From: Galaxea fascicularis
Lineage: Eukaryota; Cnidaria; Anthozoa; Scleractinia; Euphylliidae
Reading direction: 5' to 3'
NCBI GenBank assembly: GCA_948470475.1
Contig: OX419335.1
Coordinates: forward strand, 26,773,161 to 26,837,160
Length of the DNA: 64,000 bases
Each line of letters opens with the position of its first letter. Position 1 is the first letter of the stretch. The notes beneath the pieces were generated by a model that saw only the letters and a list, made by a program, of their open reading frames with translations, did no database searches and was not told the origin of the DNA. The translations under genes and the position numbers were made by a program. Below are positions 22,501 to 36,000 of the stretch, in pieces.

Positions 22501-25500
22501 ACGAATAGGCCCATTTCACGACGAGACGATCAAGGACGTCGATGAGACGAACTCTGTACACAACGAGACAAACCGGAATAACGACTCGACGACTCGAAAT
22601 GCCAATTCAGTCTCGGATCTGACTTCATAGGCACCCAACGACAAGTTTCGGTAGATATCTGTTTGGTGGAGGGTAGTTCGTCTTAGATTTTCGGCGTTGA
22701 TCAAAGAGTGCACTCTCTACTCCTTGGTATAACTCTTGTAACGTGCGGTAGGTACTCACGGCGATACTTAGGACCTAAACTATGAGGGAAACTGTGTTCG
22801 GATGACAGATCAGCCAAAACGCTTAGTGAGTTTAAAAGGCGCATTCGTGGCAAAGATCTAACTGAGTTAATAGAAGCCGGTTGCAAGGGCTGTATCCTCT
22901 GCTAAACATGACTCTCTTTAATCTTAATATTTATATTATCTATGGTACGGATTACCAAAAACCATTGCTTCCCATTCTTTCAGTAACCTTCTCTAGACAT
23001 TGTTTATTTTATGCTGATAAGTATTAGGCAGGGGGTTACGTCGAGATACCCACGGCTGGAAACCGAGCCTAGGGGTTACGTTTTCTAACAAAAAGTGCAG
23101 GCACTGGTTATTCTGGATCTCTTGTTGCTGTGATATTATTATCACATCACGTTATACTTGAATGGTCCTCGACTCTAAATGTCCACGGGCAGGTGGACGT
23201 CGCCTATCTGGACTTCGCAAAAACATTTGATTCCTTTCCTCGTGAACAATAAGTCTAACACCTGGCTGTGTGGTTAACGGTTCCTCTTCCTCATGGTCGC
23301 CAACGTTATCCGGGGTGTGTCAAGGGCCGTAGTGGGCCCTATCCTTTTTGTGATATTCATAAACGACCCACCGGCTAATATCACCTCTGGCATCAAGCTC
23401 TTTGCCGACTGTGTTCTTTATCGTTCATTGTTTTATGATGTCTGATACCTTAAAGAAATCTCCCTTCACTGAGTTCAGTTACACTTTTTGCAATGTGCCG
23501 CTTGACGGCGTTTGCCGTCAAAAGTATCTCGGCGTCTACATAACATGTACGTCAAGCTAGCAAATGCATTGTGCTGAAGTTAAAAAGAAGACCATGAGAG
23601 TCTTGTTGGGTCTTTCAGAGGAACCTCTCATCGTGTGACCGATCTATCAAAGAGCGCGCTTATTTTTGCTGAGATCCAGCTTCGTGAAGATCTTGCAGTC
23701 ATCTAGGCGGTAGATGCAGTCTTCTACTCTTGGTAATTCGCTTGGTTTGGAATTCTCATATCGATGCTTGCCCTAATCATGTGGGATTCTAACTCTTCAT
23801 TCTTCACGTCTGTAAACTTAGGTTTGGGTTGAACCTCTAGTGGTGGGCACTGTGGCGTGTCATGCGTGACACTGCTAGACCGCTGGACACCAGGCTCCCC
23901 CAGCTATGTAGCCACGCTCTCAGCCTCGTGAGATCGTGTCTCGCAGCTCGCTTCACCTTTATTAAAAGTTCCATTGTAAGTTCTGTTGTTTAGTCTAGCT
24001 GTGATAGTATTCGGACAACGCGACATGGTGTCAGAAGTGAGTCGACCTCTTTGCTAGAGGAGAAGCAAGACGAATTCACGCCGACGCGGCTGAACAGACC
24101 AGTCAACAGCTAAAGATGATGAGCAGTGGACCTGAGGAGGTGGTTGGTGTGGTCAGACAGACCCCGCAGAACCAAAGAAAGACGCGGAACTCAACCGGCC
24201 ACCGACCTGAATGGCGTTTTTGTGGTTACCACCATGCTACTCGCCAGTTTCCTGCCTATGGGCAAACCTGCCGTAAGTGCAGCCAAAAGAACCACTTCCA
24301 GTAAAAGTGCTGTTTAGCCAACCCTCAAGTAAATAATGTAGAAACACCACAGGAGGTTTTCCGAATAAGCCAAGATGGGGCTGGCTCGCGTGCGATGATC
24401 ACAATAGGAGTTGGTAAGCAGTCCACTGAGAGTCAAGTAACTTTCAAAGTGAATACTGGCGCAGAATGCAAACCTCTGTCCCTGAAAGAATATAAGCGCG
24501 CCATAGGGGATACGGAATTGCAGCACGTCAAGTTCTGCTCCCACAAGTTTATTAAAACGTACACTAACGAACGTTACAAAATCCTTGGTTTTGCTGACAT
24601 CCCTACATGGCGCCGTGGACATGCCACCGTATTGCAGTTAAACATCACAGAAGATGACCTAGCACCACTTTTATCCTACAAAGCGTGTATGGATCTGGGG
24701 CTTATCTCGATTAACGACAGTGACGACATGTTTTCCCCCACGCCGAGAGTCGGTTCCATGACCGTAGCCCCTGATTTATTAGAAGAGTTTAAGGATGTAT
24801 TTGAAGGACTGGGAGACCTCCCAGGAGAGTACCACATAGCAACTGACGACACTGTGCGGCCGGTGGTCCATCCACCTCGCCGGGTTCCAGTCGCTTTAAG
24901 AGAGCAAATCAAGAGTAAGCCAGACGAAATGGTAGAGAGTGACGTCATCGCACCAGTAAATGAGCCTACCGAGTGGGTTTCCAGCATGTTAGTGGTGGCC
25001 AAGCCAAACAAGCTGCGCATATGCCTTGATCCCCGTGATCTTAACAAAGCCAGCCGTCGCGAGCATTATCAAATGCCCACTGTGGAATAAGTGACCAGGC
25101 TCACCCAAGCAAAGAAATTCACTGTGGTGGATGCTAAGGATGTTTTTTGGTAGAAACGTCTTGAAACCGACTCCAGTTACAAAACCACCTTCAACACACC
25201 ATTTGGGCGTTATAGGTGGAAGAGGATGCCCTTTGGGATCTGCTCAGCACCGGAGATTTGGTAACGCACAATGCATGAATTTGTGGAGGACCTTGAGGGG
25301 GTGGAAGTTATTGCGGACGACTTCTTGATTGCTGGATTTGGCACTACTGACGACGAAGTAAACCTGAGCCTGGAGAGAAACGAACGCGCGTTCCATGAGA
25401 AGTGTCGCCAGTGGGGCCTGAAGTTGAATCGTGCGAAAGTATGTCGACATCAGTCCAGTGTGAAATTTATGAGGCACCTACTCACCTCAGAGGGCCTCAA

Positions 25501-28500
25501 ACCCGACCCCGACAAGATTCAAGCCATATTGCAGCTGCCTGAACCCGAAAACCGACCTGCGTTGAAGATGTTTCTAGGGATGGTCACGTACCTCTCTAAG
25601 TTTATGCCCCACCTGTCAGAGATGACTGAGTCCCTTAGATGTCTGGAGGACAAAGGTGTGGAGTTCCAGTGGTTGGAGCAGTACGCAGTAGCCATGGCGA
25701 CCATAAAGAAGCTCCTTACCGAGGCCCCTGTGCTCAAGTATTATGATGTTAGCAAACCTGTCACTGTGCAGTGCGATGTTAACCAGTCTAATTTAGGAGC
25801 AGTTCTTCTGCAAGATGACCAGGCCATTTGTTATGCGTCCCGTGCCCTGGCTGACACAGAAATGCGCTATGCGCAAATCGAAAAAGAATTGCTGGCCATT
25901 GTCTGGTCCTGCGACAAGTTTGACCAATACCTGTATGGACGTGATACAGTAACTGTTGAAAGTGACCACGAGCCACTGAAATCTGTGATTAAGAAAGAGA
26001 TCCACAAGTCACCCAAGCGCCTACAGCACATGCGTCTGGCGTTACAGAAATACAACCTAGGTGTACAATACAAGAAAGGGCACCTCATGTATATTGCTGA
26101 TACACTTAGTTGAGCCTACATGAAAACAACAGAAGGAGCTCATTCAGAGCCCTGCGAGATTCGCGCCCTCGAGACGGTAGACCATGAAGAACATGTGCGA
26201 GTGGACACCCCCAAACGAGATGTCTTCTGGGAGCAAGTAGCTGCAGACCCTGAGATCCAGGAGTTAATTCGTGTTATTGTGCAAGGTTGGCCAGAGAAGA
26301 AACACGGCCCGCCTGCTGTTCGCCCTTACTATGATGAGCGCGGTGAGCTGATTGAGTCTCAAGGGTTGGTTTTCCGTGGTGAGCAGCTGGTAGTACCTCG
26401 ATCGCTTCGTAAGGACATGCTAAATCAGATACACAGCAGTCACGTTGGCATTGGAGGTTGCATTCGTCGTGCACGCGAAATATTATACTGGCCAGGAATG
26501 AGTGCGGAGATCCGTGATTTTGTCTCAAGATGCTCCACCTGCCAGACGTATAGACCAGCACAGGTTCTGGAAGAGCTGAACCCTCACGACTTGCCCTCTC
26601 GCCCATGGGAAAAGATTGCAGCAGATTTGTTTGAATTGGGACATCAAACATTCCTGATCCTAGTAGATTACTGGTCCAACTACTTTGACGTCGCGGAGAT
26701 TCACACGAAGACGGCACACGCTGTGATTACGCAATTCAAGGTGCAGTTTGCTCGTCTTGGGATTCCCGAGGTAGTAATCACTGACAATGGCCCTGAATTC
26801 GCCAACGAAGCATTTGCAAAGTTTGCCAGTACATGAAAGTTCGAGCACAGAACGTCGAGCCCGCGATATCCACAGTCAAACGGTAAAGTGGAAAATGCTG
26901 TCAAAACGTGTAAAGGACTGTTAAGGAAAGCAAAGGAGGACAAGAAAGATCCCTTACTGGCAATTCTAGATTGGTGAAACACCCCAAGCAAGGGATTTGG
27001 CACCTCACCCGTTCAAAGGCTGATGGGTCAACGCACTCGCACACTACTGCCGACCTCCGAAAAGCTGCTTAAGCCTTCTGCTGGCCAAGTGACAACCAGA
27101 AAGAACCTGGAAGCACAGAAAAGAGTGCAATCAATGCAGTACAACCGAGGCACAAAGAACCTGCCCCCTTGCAGGTTGGAGATACTGTCCGAATGAAGCT
27201 TCCAGGTGAACAAAAATGGAGTCTCGGGGTCTGCACCCGTTCTCTCGGCAGGCGCTCGTATGAAGTTGAAGTTGAAGGCCGAACCTATCGCAGAAATCGA
27301 CGCCAACTGCGCTCTACTCCAGAACCACCGCCCAGGAACGGTGCTGAGGAAGTGATTCCGGAGCCAGCACAGGATGAAAGTAGCTCGGTCGCCACACCAA
27401 GGCAACAACACGAGCCGGAGCAGAGCACAAGTACAGGAGTGCATGCGGAAAATACCTTACCGTTCCCAGCACCCGGTGAACCGGAGGAAATGTTGGAGAC
27501 CCTCCCGAGTATTGAACCAAGACGCTCTGGTCGTGTAAGACGCCCTCCTGTCTGGCAGGAAGATTATGATTTATGCTAAAGGAACACTGATCTGAGCGAA
27601 CGTTGATTTCACTTAAACAATCTGAAACACTTGAGACACTTAATGCTTTCTATATTGAGCACTGAAACGTTGTTTATGTTTGTTTCTTTTTGTTAAAGAA
27701 AAGATGATGTGGCGTGTCATGCGTGACACTGCCAGACCTCTGGACACCAGGTCCCCCCCAGCTATGTAACCACTCTCTCAGCCTCGTGTGATCGTGTCTC
27801 GCAGGTCGCTTCACCTTTATTAAAAGTTCCATTGTAAGTTCTGTTGTTTAGTCTAACTGTGATAGTATTCGCACAACGCGACAGGCACCACATAATTGCC
27901 TCTCCATTCGGAACTTTCTTGCATATCTCGCTCCTCTCTCCCTGATCGAGCCAATCTTTAACTGGTTTCTGTAGGTGATACGGTACAGGACGTGGTTTCT
28001 GAGCCACAGGTTCTGCATCGGGATCCATTTCTAGCTTGACTTCTATCTTCTTGTCTGTATTCTTGTCCCGAAAAAAGCAATTCCTTGGAATATGTCAGTT
28101 TATTTACTCAGTATTGCTTCAATGCTGGCCTTATCTCATTGGTTTCTTTAATTGTTCCTTCTGGATCGATTTTGAGCATTTCCAACTCCAAAAGTGTACT
28201 CTTGCTTAGGAGTGGTGGGAAGCCCATCTTCCCTTGGATCACTAAGAACTTGCTCTGTGTGCCTCGGTTCTTGTTTTGCAGTACAAGTGTTGTAGTGAAT
28301 TCATGTTTAACTATTAGATCGGACTGAAGTGTCTTCAGTGCATCTCTGCTGGTTTCTAGTTGTTGAATTTCTTGTGATGTATGCTTGAGGGCCTTGAATT
28401 GATACTCATCCATCCCGTTTGCACTTGCTCCACTATCTGGCTCTAAGAAGGCATCGATGTCTCCTATGCAGATTGGCACAGTGTCTTGATTTAGACCTGA

Positions 28501-31500
28501 CCTTATCTTCTTTACTCGGTGTAGGTGTTGTGCTGTCTACTGAAGGTAGATGTAATCATCATTCGAGTCACTGCTTGTCTCCTCAGCCTCTGTTGTTTTC
28601 TTGATTCGCTCTCTCTTGGCCTCCTTAGGTCCATTTTGAAGTTAGCCTCCGGCTCTGCAACATGGCACATAATTACTGTATTGTATAATTATTGCCACAG
28701 TTTAAACACTGTTGTCCGTATGCCGGGCAGTTTCGGCCTGGAGGATGTGTTCCTGTCTGTCCACAGTAACTGCAGCTTTTGCATTTTTCTTTCTCTTCTT
28801 TCTTGTGTTCTTGATTTGTGAGGGGTCGCGGCGGTTTCTTCGAGTTTCTTCTTCCACCCCACTTGCCGTTCTTGAGAAAATCTTTCAATTGATGCTCTAC
28901 TTTAGATATCTTGAAATGTTCTTTCATGTTCTTGACTTGCTGGTTGATGTCTTCCCTTCTCTATTATCTTCTCTAATTCCTTATGGAGCACGTGGTCTCT
29001 TCGCGATTTCTTTTTGACGTTTTCTTGCTTTCTATTTTTCTTTCTTCTAAACGTTTGGTCGCCCAAGTGCTTTGAAGTCTTTGTCCTAGATTTTGCTGAT
29101 TTTCTCTTCGCCGGCCTCGCTTTTCTTCTTGTAATCCGCGGTCCAAATCGCCAAATGTAAGATCATCAATGAACACACGCCATGTTGGATAGAACTAATT
29201 TATTGTGACATCACGTGATACAATGTACTTTTGCACTGCGTGCAGAGGGTGCGAATACTACATATACCATTTACGTCTGCTGGTTTTCTGTTCCCCAATT
29301 ACGACCACCTGTTTGCACTGGAATGGAAATCTAAGATCTACAAGTATTGAGCAAAGTACACACAACCATAACAATTACTATAATAAGAACCAATGTGAAC
29401 TGTGAAACAAAAAAAAATACATGTATTTTGCCTGTATTATTTCTTTTCAATAGACGAAACCAAAGGACTAAGGGTAAGGAGAGGTGAAGTATCAGAGGAG
29501 AAACCTAAAGATCAGGCACCTTCAAGACCTGAAGATGTGTCTGACCAATCTGAGCCTGCTGATACAACAGCAACTGCCTTGAACGACCTTGCTCTCGAAA
29601 AGAAGCCAGAAGAGCAGCAGCAGGCGGTTGGTTCTGATATAGAAGCTGGACAAAAACCAACTGCTGAAGATTCCTCTGGTGATACTATTCGTTCAGATCA
29701 TAGCTCAGGAGAGGCCACTGATGAATGCCAGTGTGAAGGTACATTAATAGAGATTAAACACTATGGTACAATGTATTGGTAATAATAATAATAATGATAA
29801 TGATGATAATCAATTTATATTGTGCAAATTCCATACAATGTGCAAATGCGCATAACAATTTAACACTAAACAGAAGTTGAATAATAAAAGGTGATATGAA
29901 AATTACAATGCAATTACGATAAATAGTTAAGATAGAAATGTTATATAAAATTGAGTAATAAACGTGATATAAAAGTACAATCCAATTATGATCAATAGTT
30001 ATGATACAAATGGTCATTTGAAAAGGTAAGTCTTTTATTTTAGCTTTGAAATTGTTAACCGTGTTAGCGCTTCTTATGGGCAGTGGGAGTGTATTCCAAA
30101 GTTTAGGCGCAGAACAAGTAAAAGAACGGTCACTAAGGGTGGCTTTAGACTTAAAATGAAGATAACTAAGCAAGTAAAAGTTCATCATTGGAAGTGCTAA
30201 GATTGTATTTCGGTGGGGCCTAAGAGAAATCAAAGATGATAGATAAGAAAGAGCTAAAAGTTAAGGATTTTAAACTCAATTCTGTATCTGATAGGCAGCC
30301 AATGTAATTCATAAATGAGCGGTGTTATATAGCAAACGTTTTGTTCTTTGAAGGCCAGTCTAGCACAAGCCTTGTGTACCTGCTGTAGCTCATTTATCAG
30401 GCAATCTAGTAATCCATACAGAAGACTGATGCAGTAATCAATACAGCTAGTGATGAAGGCAAGGACTAGTGCCTCATTAGACTGTCGTGAAAGATATTTC
30501 CTGATGCAGTGGATATTGTGGATGTAATAGAATGAACAGCTATAGATGTTTGTAATGTGTGTTGCCATAGGCAGTCTGGAATCAAATTTACTTGAATTTT
30601 AATTTTCATGGTTTAACTCTGTATAGATCTTTCCACGGTTGTAGTAAATTTAAATGAGAAGTCAATGACATCATCATCGAAAGGAAACTACATTGTAAAG
30701 TTAATAACGTGATAATTTTTTCATAATCTCACTTTTAAGAGACTACAGCTGTATGTTCCCCAGCATGTGAATGGTATAAAGGAATATTATGGGCTGTAAA
30801 AGTACCCATCAAAGACTACCACCACTACCACCACAATGATGGTGATGTCATTGACTCCCCATGTAATTTGAATCAATGATATGATCTTTCTATGTACCCT
30901 TAATGCATGATGTCACCCTGCAACCCTATTTATATTAAGCTTACAACGTCATTCCTATCAATTGTCATACCCTCTAGGAGGATTACTGATACTTCCTCAT
31001 TACTGACGAGAAAGCATCAGTAATGAGTAACTATGTCTCTTTACATACCTTAGTGTGATTTCATATTTAAAGGTCCTTTCGAGGGGACCCTGTAAGCTCC
31101 AGAGGCAGTGAGGAAGATTCTTCAGGAAGTTTGTGGTCTGTTTGGGGCAGGCATTCATTTGACACTATAATGCATACTGCCACTAGTACTTATGAGAATT
31201 GATGCCCCACACAGGGTAGTGTTTTTCTGTATATGCCATTTACCTCTGGTGGTTTTCTGTTCCCCAACTACGACCACCTGTTCTCACTGGAATGGAATTT
31301 GGATCTAAAAAATCTAAGATCTCCAAATATCGAGCAAAGTACATACAACCATAATTACTAGAATGAGCACCAATGTGAACTGTGAGACAAAAAGCGTATT
31401 TTGCCTGTGTTATTTCTTTCAATAGATGAAACTAAAGGACTAAGGAAAAGGAGAGGTGAATTATCAGAGGAGAAACCTGGGGATCAGGCACTTTCAAGAC

Positions 31501-32993
31501 CTGAAGATGTGTCAGATTAAACACTGTGGTACAATGTATTGGGAACAATTTTTATTCTCATGGTTTATGTCTGTATAGTTTTTTTAACGGTTTTAGTGCA
31601 CGACGTAGACAGTCAGAGGGCCAATAACTAAAATCGACCAATAAGATTGCTCTATCGCCAGTCCGATATTCTCTAAGTATTGGACCGGGTATTGTCCCAA
31701 ATGATCCTGCGTTGTTCCCGCGTTGTCTTCAGTCGTGCAATAAATCTCTTATTAACCAATCTTGCTCGGGACCGTACTGGGAGAATATCGGCCCTCGGTC
31801 TTCTTTGTAGGGACCGAGCACAGCGTTCGTGATAAACCTGAATAAAACTATCGTTGTCGTATACATTTTAGGTTCTATGCTTTAACGTTAATTTGTCTTA
31901 TCGCATTTTGTACATGAATGAATTGATGAATTTGAGTTAAACTGGTTATTCTGGATCTCTTGTTGCTGTGATATGATTATCACATCACGTTATACATGAA
32001 TGGTCCTCGACTCTAAATGTCCACGGGCAGGTGGACGTCGCATATCTGGACTTCGCAAAAACATTTGATTCCTTTCCTCATGAACATCTCCTTCTTAAGA
32101 CTCACTACTATGGAATTCCCAATAAGTCTAACACCTGGCTGTGTTGTTAACGGTTCCTCTTCCTCATGGTCGCCAGTGTTATCCGGGGTGCGTCAAGGCC
32201 CATAGTGGGCCCTATCCTTTTTGTGATATTCATAAACGACCTACCGGCTAATATGACCTCTGGCATCAAGCTCTTTGCCGACCGTGTTCTTTATCGTTCA
32301 TTGTTTTATGATGTCTGATACCTTAAAGAAATCTCCCTTCACTGAGTTCAGTTACACTTTTTGCAATGTGCCGCTTGACGGAGTTTGCCGGCAAAAGTAT
32401 CTTGGCGTGTACATAACATATACGTCGAGCTAGCAAATACATTGTGCTGAAGTTAAAAAGAAGGCCATTCTGTGTATGTTCAGTTCACGGGAAAGACGGC
32501 CATTTTTGATTTTTCATGTTTTTCTTTTTTTTTTTCCACTTTGTTTCCATGTTCTCTTTTCTGTCTTCTCTGTCATTTCTGTGGCTTTTTCCTCTATTGC
32601 CAGACTTTGAACAACAGCTGCTTGCATTACATGTATTTTGCCTGTATTATTTCTTTCAATAGATGAAACCAAAGGACTAAGGGTAAGGAGAGGTGAAGTA
32701 TCAGAGGAGAAACCTGGAGATCAGGCACCTTTAAGACCTGAAGATGTGTCTAACCAATCTGAGCCTGCTGATACAACAGCAACTGCCTTGAACGACCTTG
32801 CTCTTGAGGAGAAGCCAGAAGAGCAGCAGCCGGCGGTTGGTTCTGATATAGGAGCTGGACAAAAACCAACTGCTGAAGATTCCTCTGGTGATACTATTCG
32901 TTCAGATCATAGCTCAGGAGAGGCCACTGATGAATGCCAGTGTGAAGGTACATTAATAGAGATTAAACACTATGGTACAATGTATTGGTAATG

Positions 32994-33046
<53 letters not shown>

Positions 33047-36000
33047 CAATTTATACTGTGCAAATTCCATACAATGTGCAAATGTGCATAAGAATTTAAG
33101 ACTAAACAAAAATTCAATAATAAAAGGTGATCTAAAAATTACAATCCAATTACAATAAATAGTGAAGATAGAAATGCTCATCTGAAAAATCTGAGAGAAT
33201 ATTGAATAATAAAGGTGATACAAAATTACAATCCAATTATGATAAATAGTTATGATACAAATGCTCGTATGAAAAGGATCATTAACTGTGTTAGCGCTTC
33301 TTATGGGCAGTGGAAGTGCATTCCAAAGTTTAGGCGCAGAACAAGTAAAAGAACGGTCACTAAGGGTGGCTTTAGACTTAAAATGAAGATAACTAAGCAA
33401 GTAAAAGTTCATCATTGGAAGTGCTAAGATTGTATTTCGGTGGGGCCTAAGAGAAATCAAAGATGATAGATAAGAAAGAGCTAAAAGTTAAGGATTTTAA
33501 ACTCAATTCTGTATCTGATAGGCAGCCAATGTAATTCATAAATGAGCGGTGTTATATAGCAAACGTTTTGTTCTTTGAAGGCCAGTCTAGCACAAGCCTT
33601 GTGTACCTGCTGTAGCTCATTTATCAGGCAATCTAGTAATCCATACAGAAGACTGATGCAGTAATCAATACAGCTAGTGATGAAGGCAAGGACTAGTGCC
33701 TCATTAGACTGTCGTGAAAGATATTTCCTGATGCAGTGGATATTGTGGATGTAATAGAATGAACAGCTATAGATGTTTGTAATGTGTGTTGCCATAGGCA
33801 GTCTGGAATCAAATTTACTTGAATTTTAATTTTCATGGTTTAACTCTGTATAGATCTTTCCACGGTTGTAGTAAATTTAAATGAGAAGTCAATGGCATCA
33901 TCATCGAAAGGAAACTACATTGTAAAGTTAATAACGTGATAATTTTTTCATAATCTCACTTTTAAGAGACTACAGCTGTATGTTCCCCAGCATGTGAATG
34001 GTATAAAGGAATATTATGGGCTGTAAAAGTACCCATCAAAGACTACCACCACTACCACCACAATGATGGTGATGTCATTGACTCCCCATGTAATTTGAAT
34101 CAATGATATGATCTTTCTATGTACCCTTAATGCATGATGTCACCCTGCAACCCTATTTATATTAAGCTTACAACGTCATTCCTATCAATTGTCATACCCT
34201 CTAGGAGGATTACTGATACTTCCTCATTACTGACGAGAAAGCATCAGTAATGAGTAACTATGTCTCTTTACATACCTTAATGTGATGTCATATTTAAAGG
34301 TCCTTTCGAGGGGACCCTGTAAGCTCCAGAGGCAGTGAAGAAGATTCTTCAGGAAGTTTGTGGTCTGTTTGGAGCATGCATTCATTTGACACTATATGAT
34401 ATATGCATGCTGCCACTAGTACTTACGAGAATTGATGCCGGCCCGCACAGGGTAGTATTCTTCTGTATATGCTATTTACCTCTGGTGGTTTTCTGTTCCC
34501 CAACTACGACCACCTGTTCTCACTGGAATGGAATTTGGATCCAAAAAATCTAAGATCTCCAAATGTCGAGCAAAGTATATACAACCATAATTACTAGAAT
34601 GAGCACCAATGTGAACTGTGAGACAAAAAGCGTATTTTGCCTGTGTTATTTCTTTCAATAGATGAAACTAAAGGACTAAGGAAAAGGAGAGGTGAATTAT
34701 CAGAGGAGAAAGCTGGAGATCAGGCACCTTTAAGACCTGAAGATGTGTCTGACCAATCCAAGCCTGCTGATACAACAGCAACTGGCTTGAACAACCTTGC
34801 TCTTGAAAAGAAGCCAGAAGAGCAGCAGCAGGCGGTTGGTTCTGATGTAGGAGCCGGACAAAAACCAACTGTTGAGGATTCCTCTGTTGATACCATTCGT
34901 TCAGATCATAGCTCAGGAGAGGCCAGTGTTGAATGCCAGTGTGAAGGTACACGTACAGATTAAACACTATGGTACTATGTATTGGTAACAATTTTTATTC
35001 TCATGGTTTATGTCTGTATAGTTTTTTTAACGGTTTTAGTGCACGACGTAGACAGTCAGAGGGCCAATAACTAAAATCGACCAATAAGTGTTCTTTATCG
35101 TTCATTGTTTTATGATGTCTGATACCTTTAAGAAATCTCCCTTCACTGAGTTCAGTTACACTTTTTGCAATGTGCCGCTTGACGGAGTTTGCCGTCAAAA
35201 GTATCTCGGCGTCTACATAACATGTACGTCGAGCTAGCAAATACATTGTGCTGAAGTTAAAAAGAAGGCCATTCTGTGTATGTTCAGTTCACGGGAAAGA
35301 CGGCCATTTTTGATTTTTCAAGTTTTTTTTTTTTCCATTTTTTTTCCATGTTCTCTTTTCTGTCTTCTCTGTCATTTCTGTGGCGTTTTCTTCTATTGCC
35401 AGACTATGAACAACAGCTGCTTGCTGTTTATGTTGCAGATGTAACTGTAGCAGAAGACTGCATTTTTAGCAGCACAGCTACTGAACTTAGCATGACATTT
35501 GCGCTCACTAACAAGATGCGCTTCTTTCGTCGAGGGATAAAACTGTTTACCTGTTTATATTTCATTCCGGGATGAAATCAACCTCGCAAACAAAAATAAA
35601 TTTCACCCCGGGATGAAACTCACCCCGGGTCTGATGTAAACGCATCCTTAGTGCGTCCGATTTTCGAATACAGTTCTCGTGTTGCCTGGTCTCCGCGCAC
35701 ACAAAGAAAGGGATTGACTGTATTGTGTCTGTTCAACGCCGTGCTGCGCGGTTATTTAACAACCACTACAGCCGTTTCAGCAGTGCATCATCGATGCTCT
35801 CTGACCATAATTGGCATTGACTGCAATCAAGACGCAACATATGCGATGTCTGCATGTTTCATATAATACTCAGAAAACAACTTAACATCTCCTTTCTCTA
35901 TGAGTTCACCTCAGTGCGCGCGTACAATCGTAAAAGGGCAAGTTATGACTTTAGGATCAGATAACTCTCCTCTTCAGTTGACACTGACAAATACTGACTT

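Larger units (their letters stand above)
23851..27883 (+). mobile_element. Ty3/gypsy LTR retrotransposon (element 1), complete but decayed
   Basis: 4033 bp, TG...CA ended, with a 175-bp 5' LTR, 176-bp 3' LTR, primer-binding-like site after the 5' LTR, polypurine tract AAAGAAAAGATGA before the 3' LTR, and a 5-bp target duplication GGCAC (23846-23850 and 27884-27888). Order: gag zinc knuckle, protease, RT, RNase H, integrase, typical of Ty3/gypsy. The LTRs differ at roughly nine sites by eye, so this is not a recent insertion. It lies within minus-strand element 2. Confidence 0.85.

Noticed and set aside
22016..22713. Several Arg/Ser-rich ORFs in the CG-rich foldback
   Set aside because: They arise from GTCGTC/GACGAG repeat units read in different frames and mirror each other across the inverted repeat.
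24126..24317. Alternative gag frame overlapping the zinc knuckle
   Set aside because: The zinc-knuckle cysteines are only in the other frame. This one is a shadow.
26274..26717. 147-codon minus-strand ORF within element 1
   Set aside because: Antisense to the integrase part of pol, which has clear motifs on the plus strand.
32994..33046. Array of short repeats that might suggest CRISPR or satellite
   Set aside because: It is a trinucleotide microsatellite at the tail of a LINE, with no spacers, in a eukaryotic genome.
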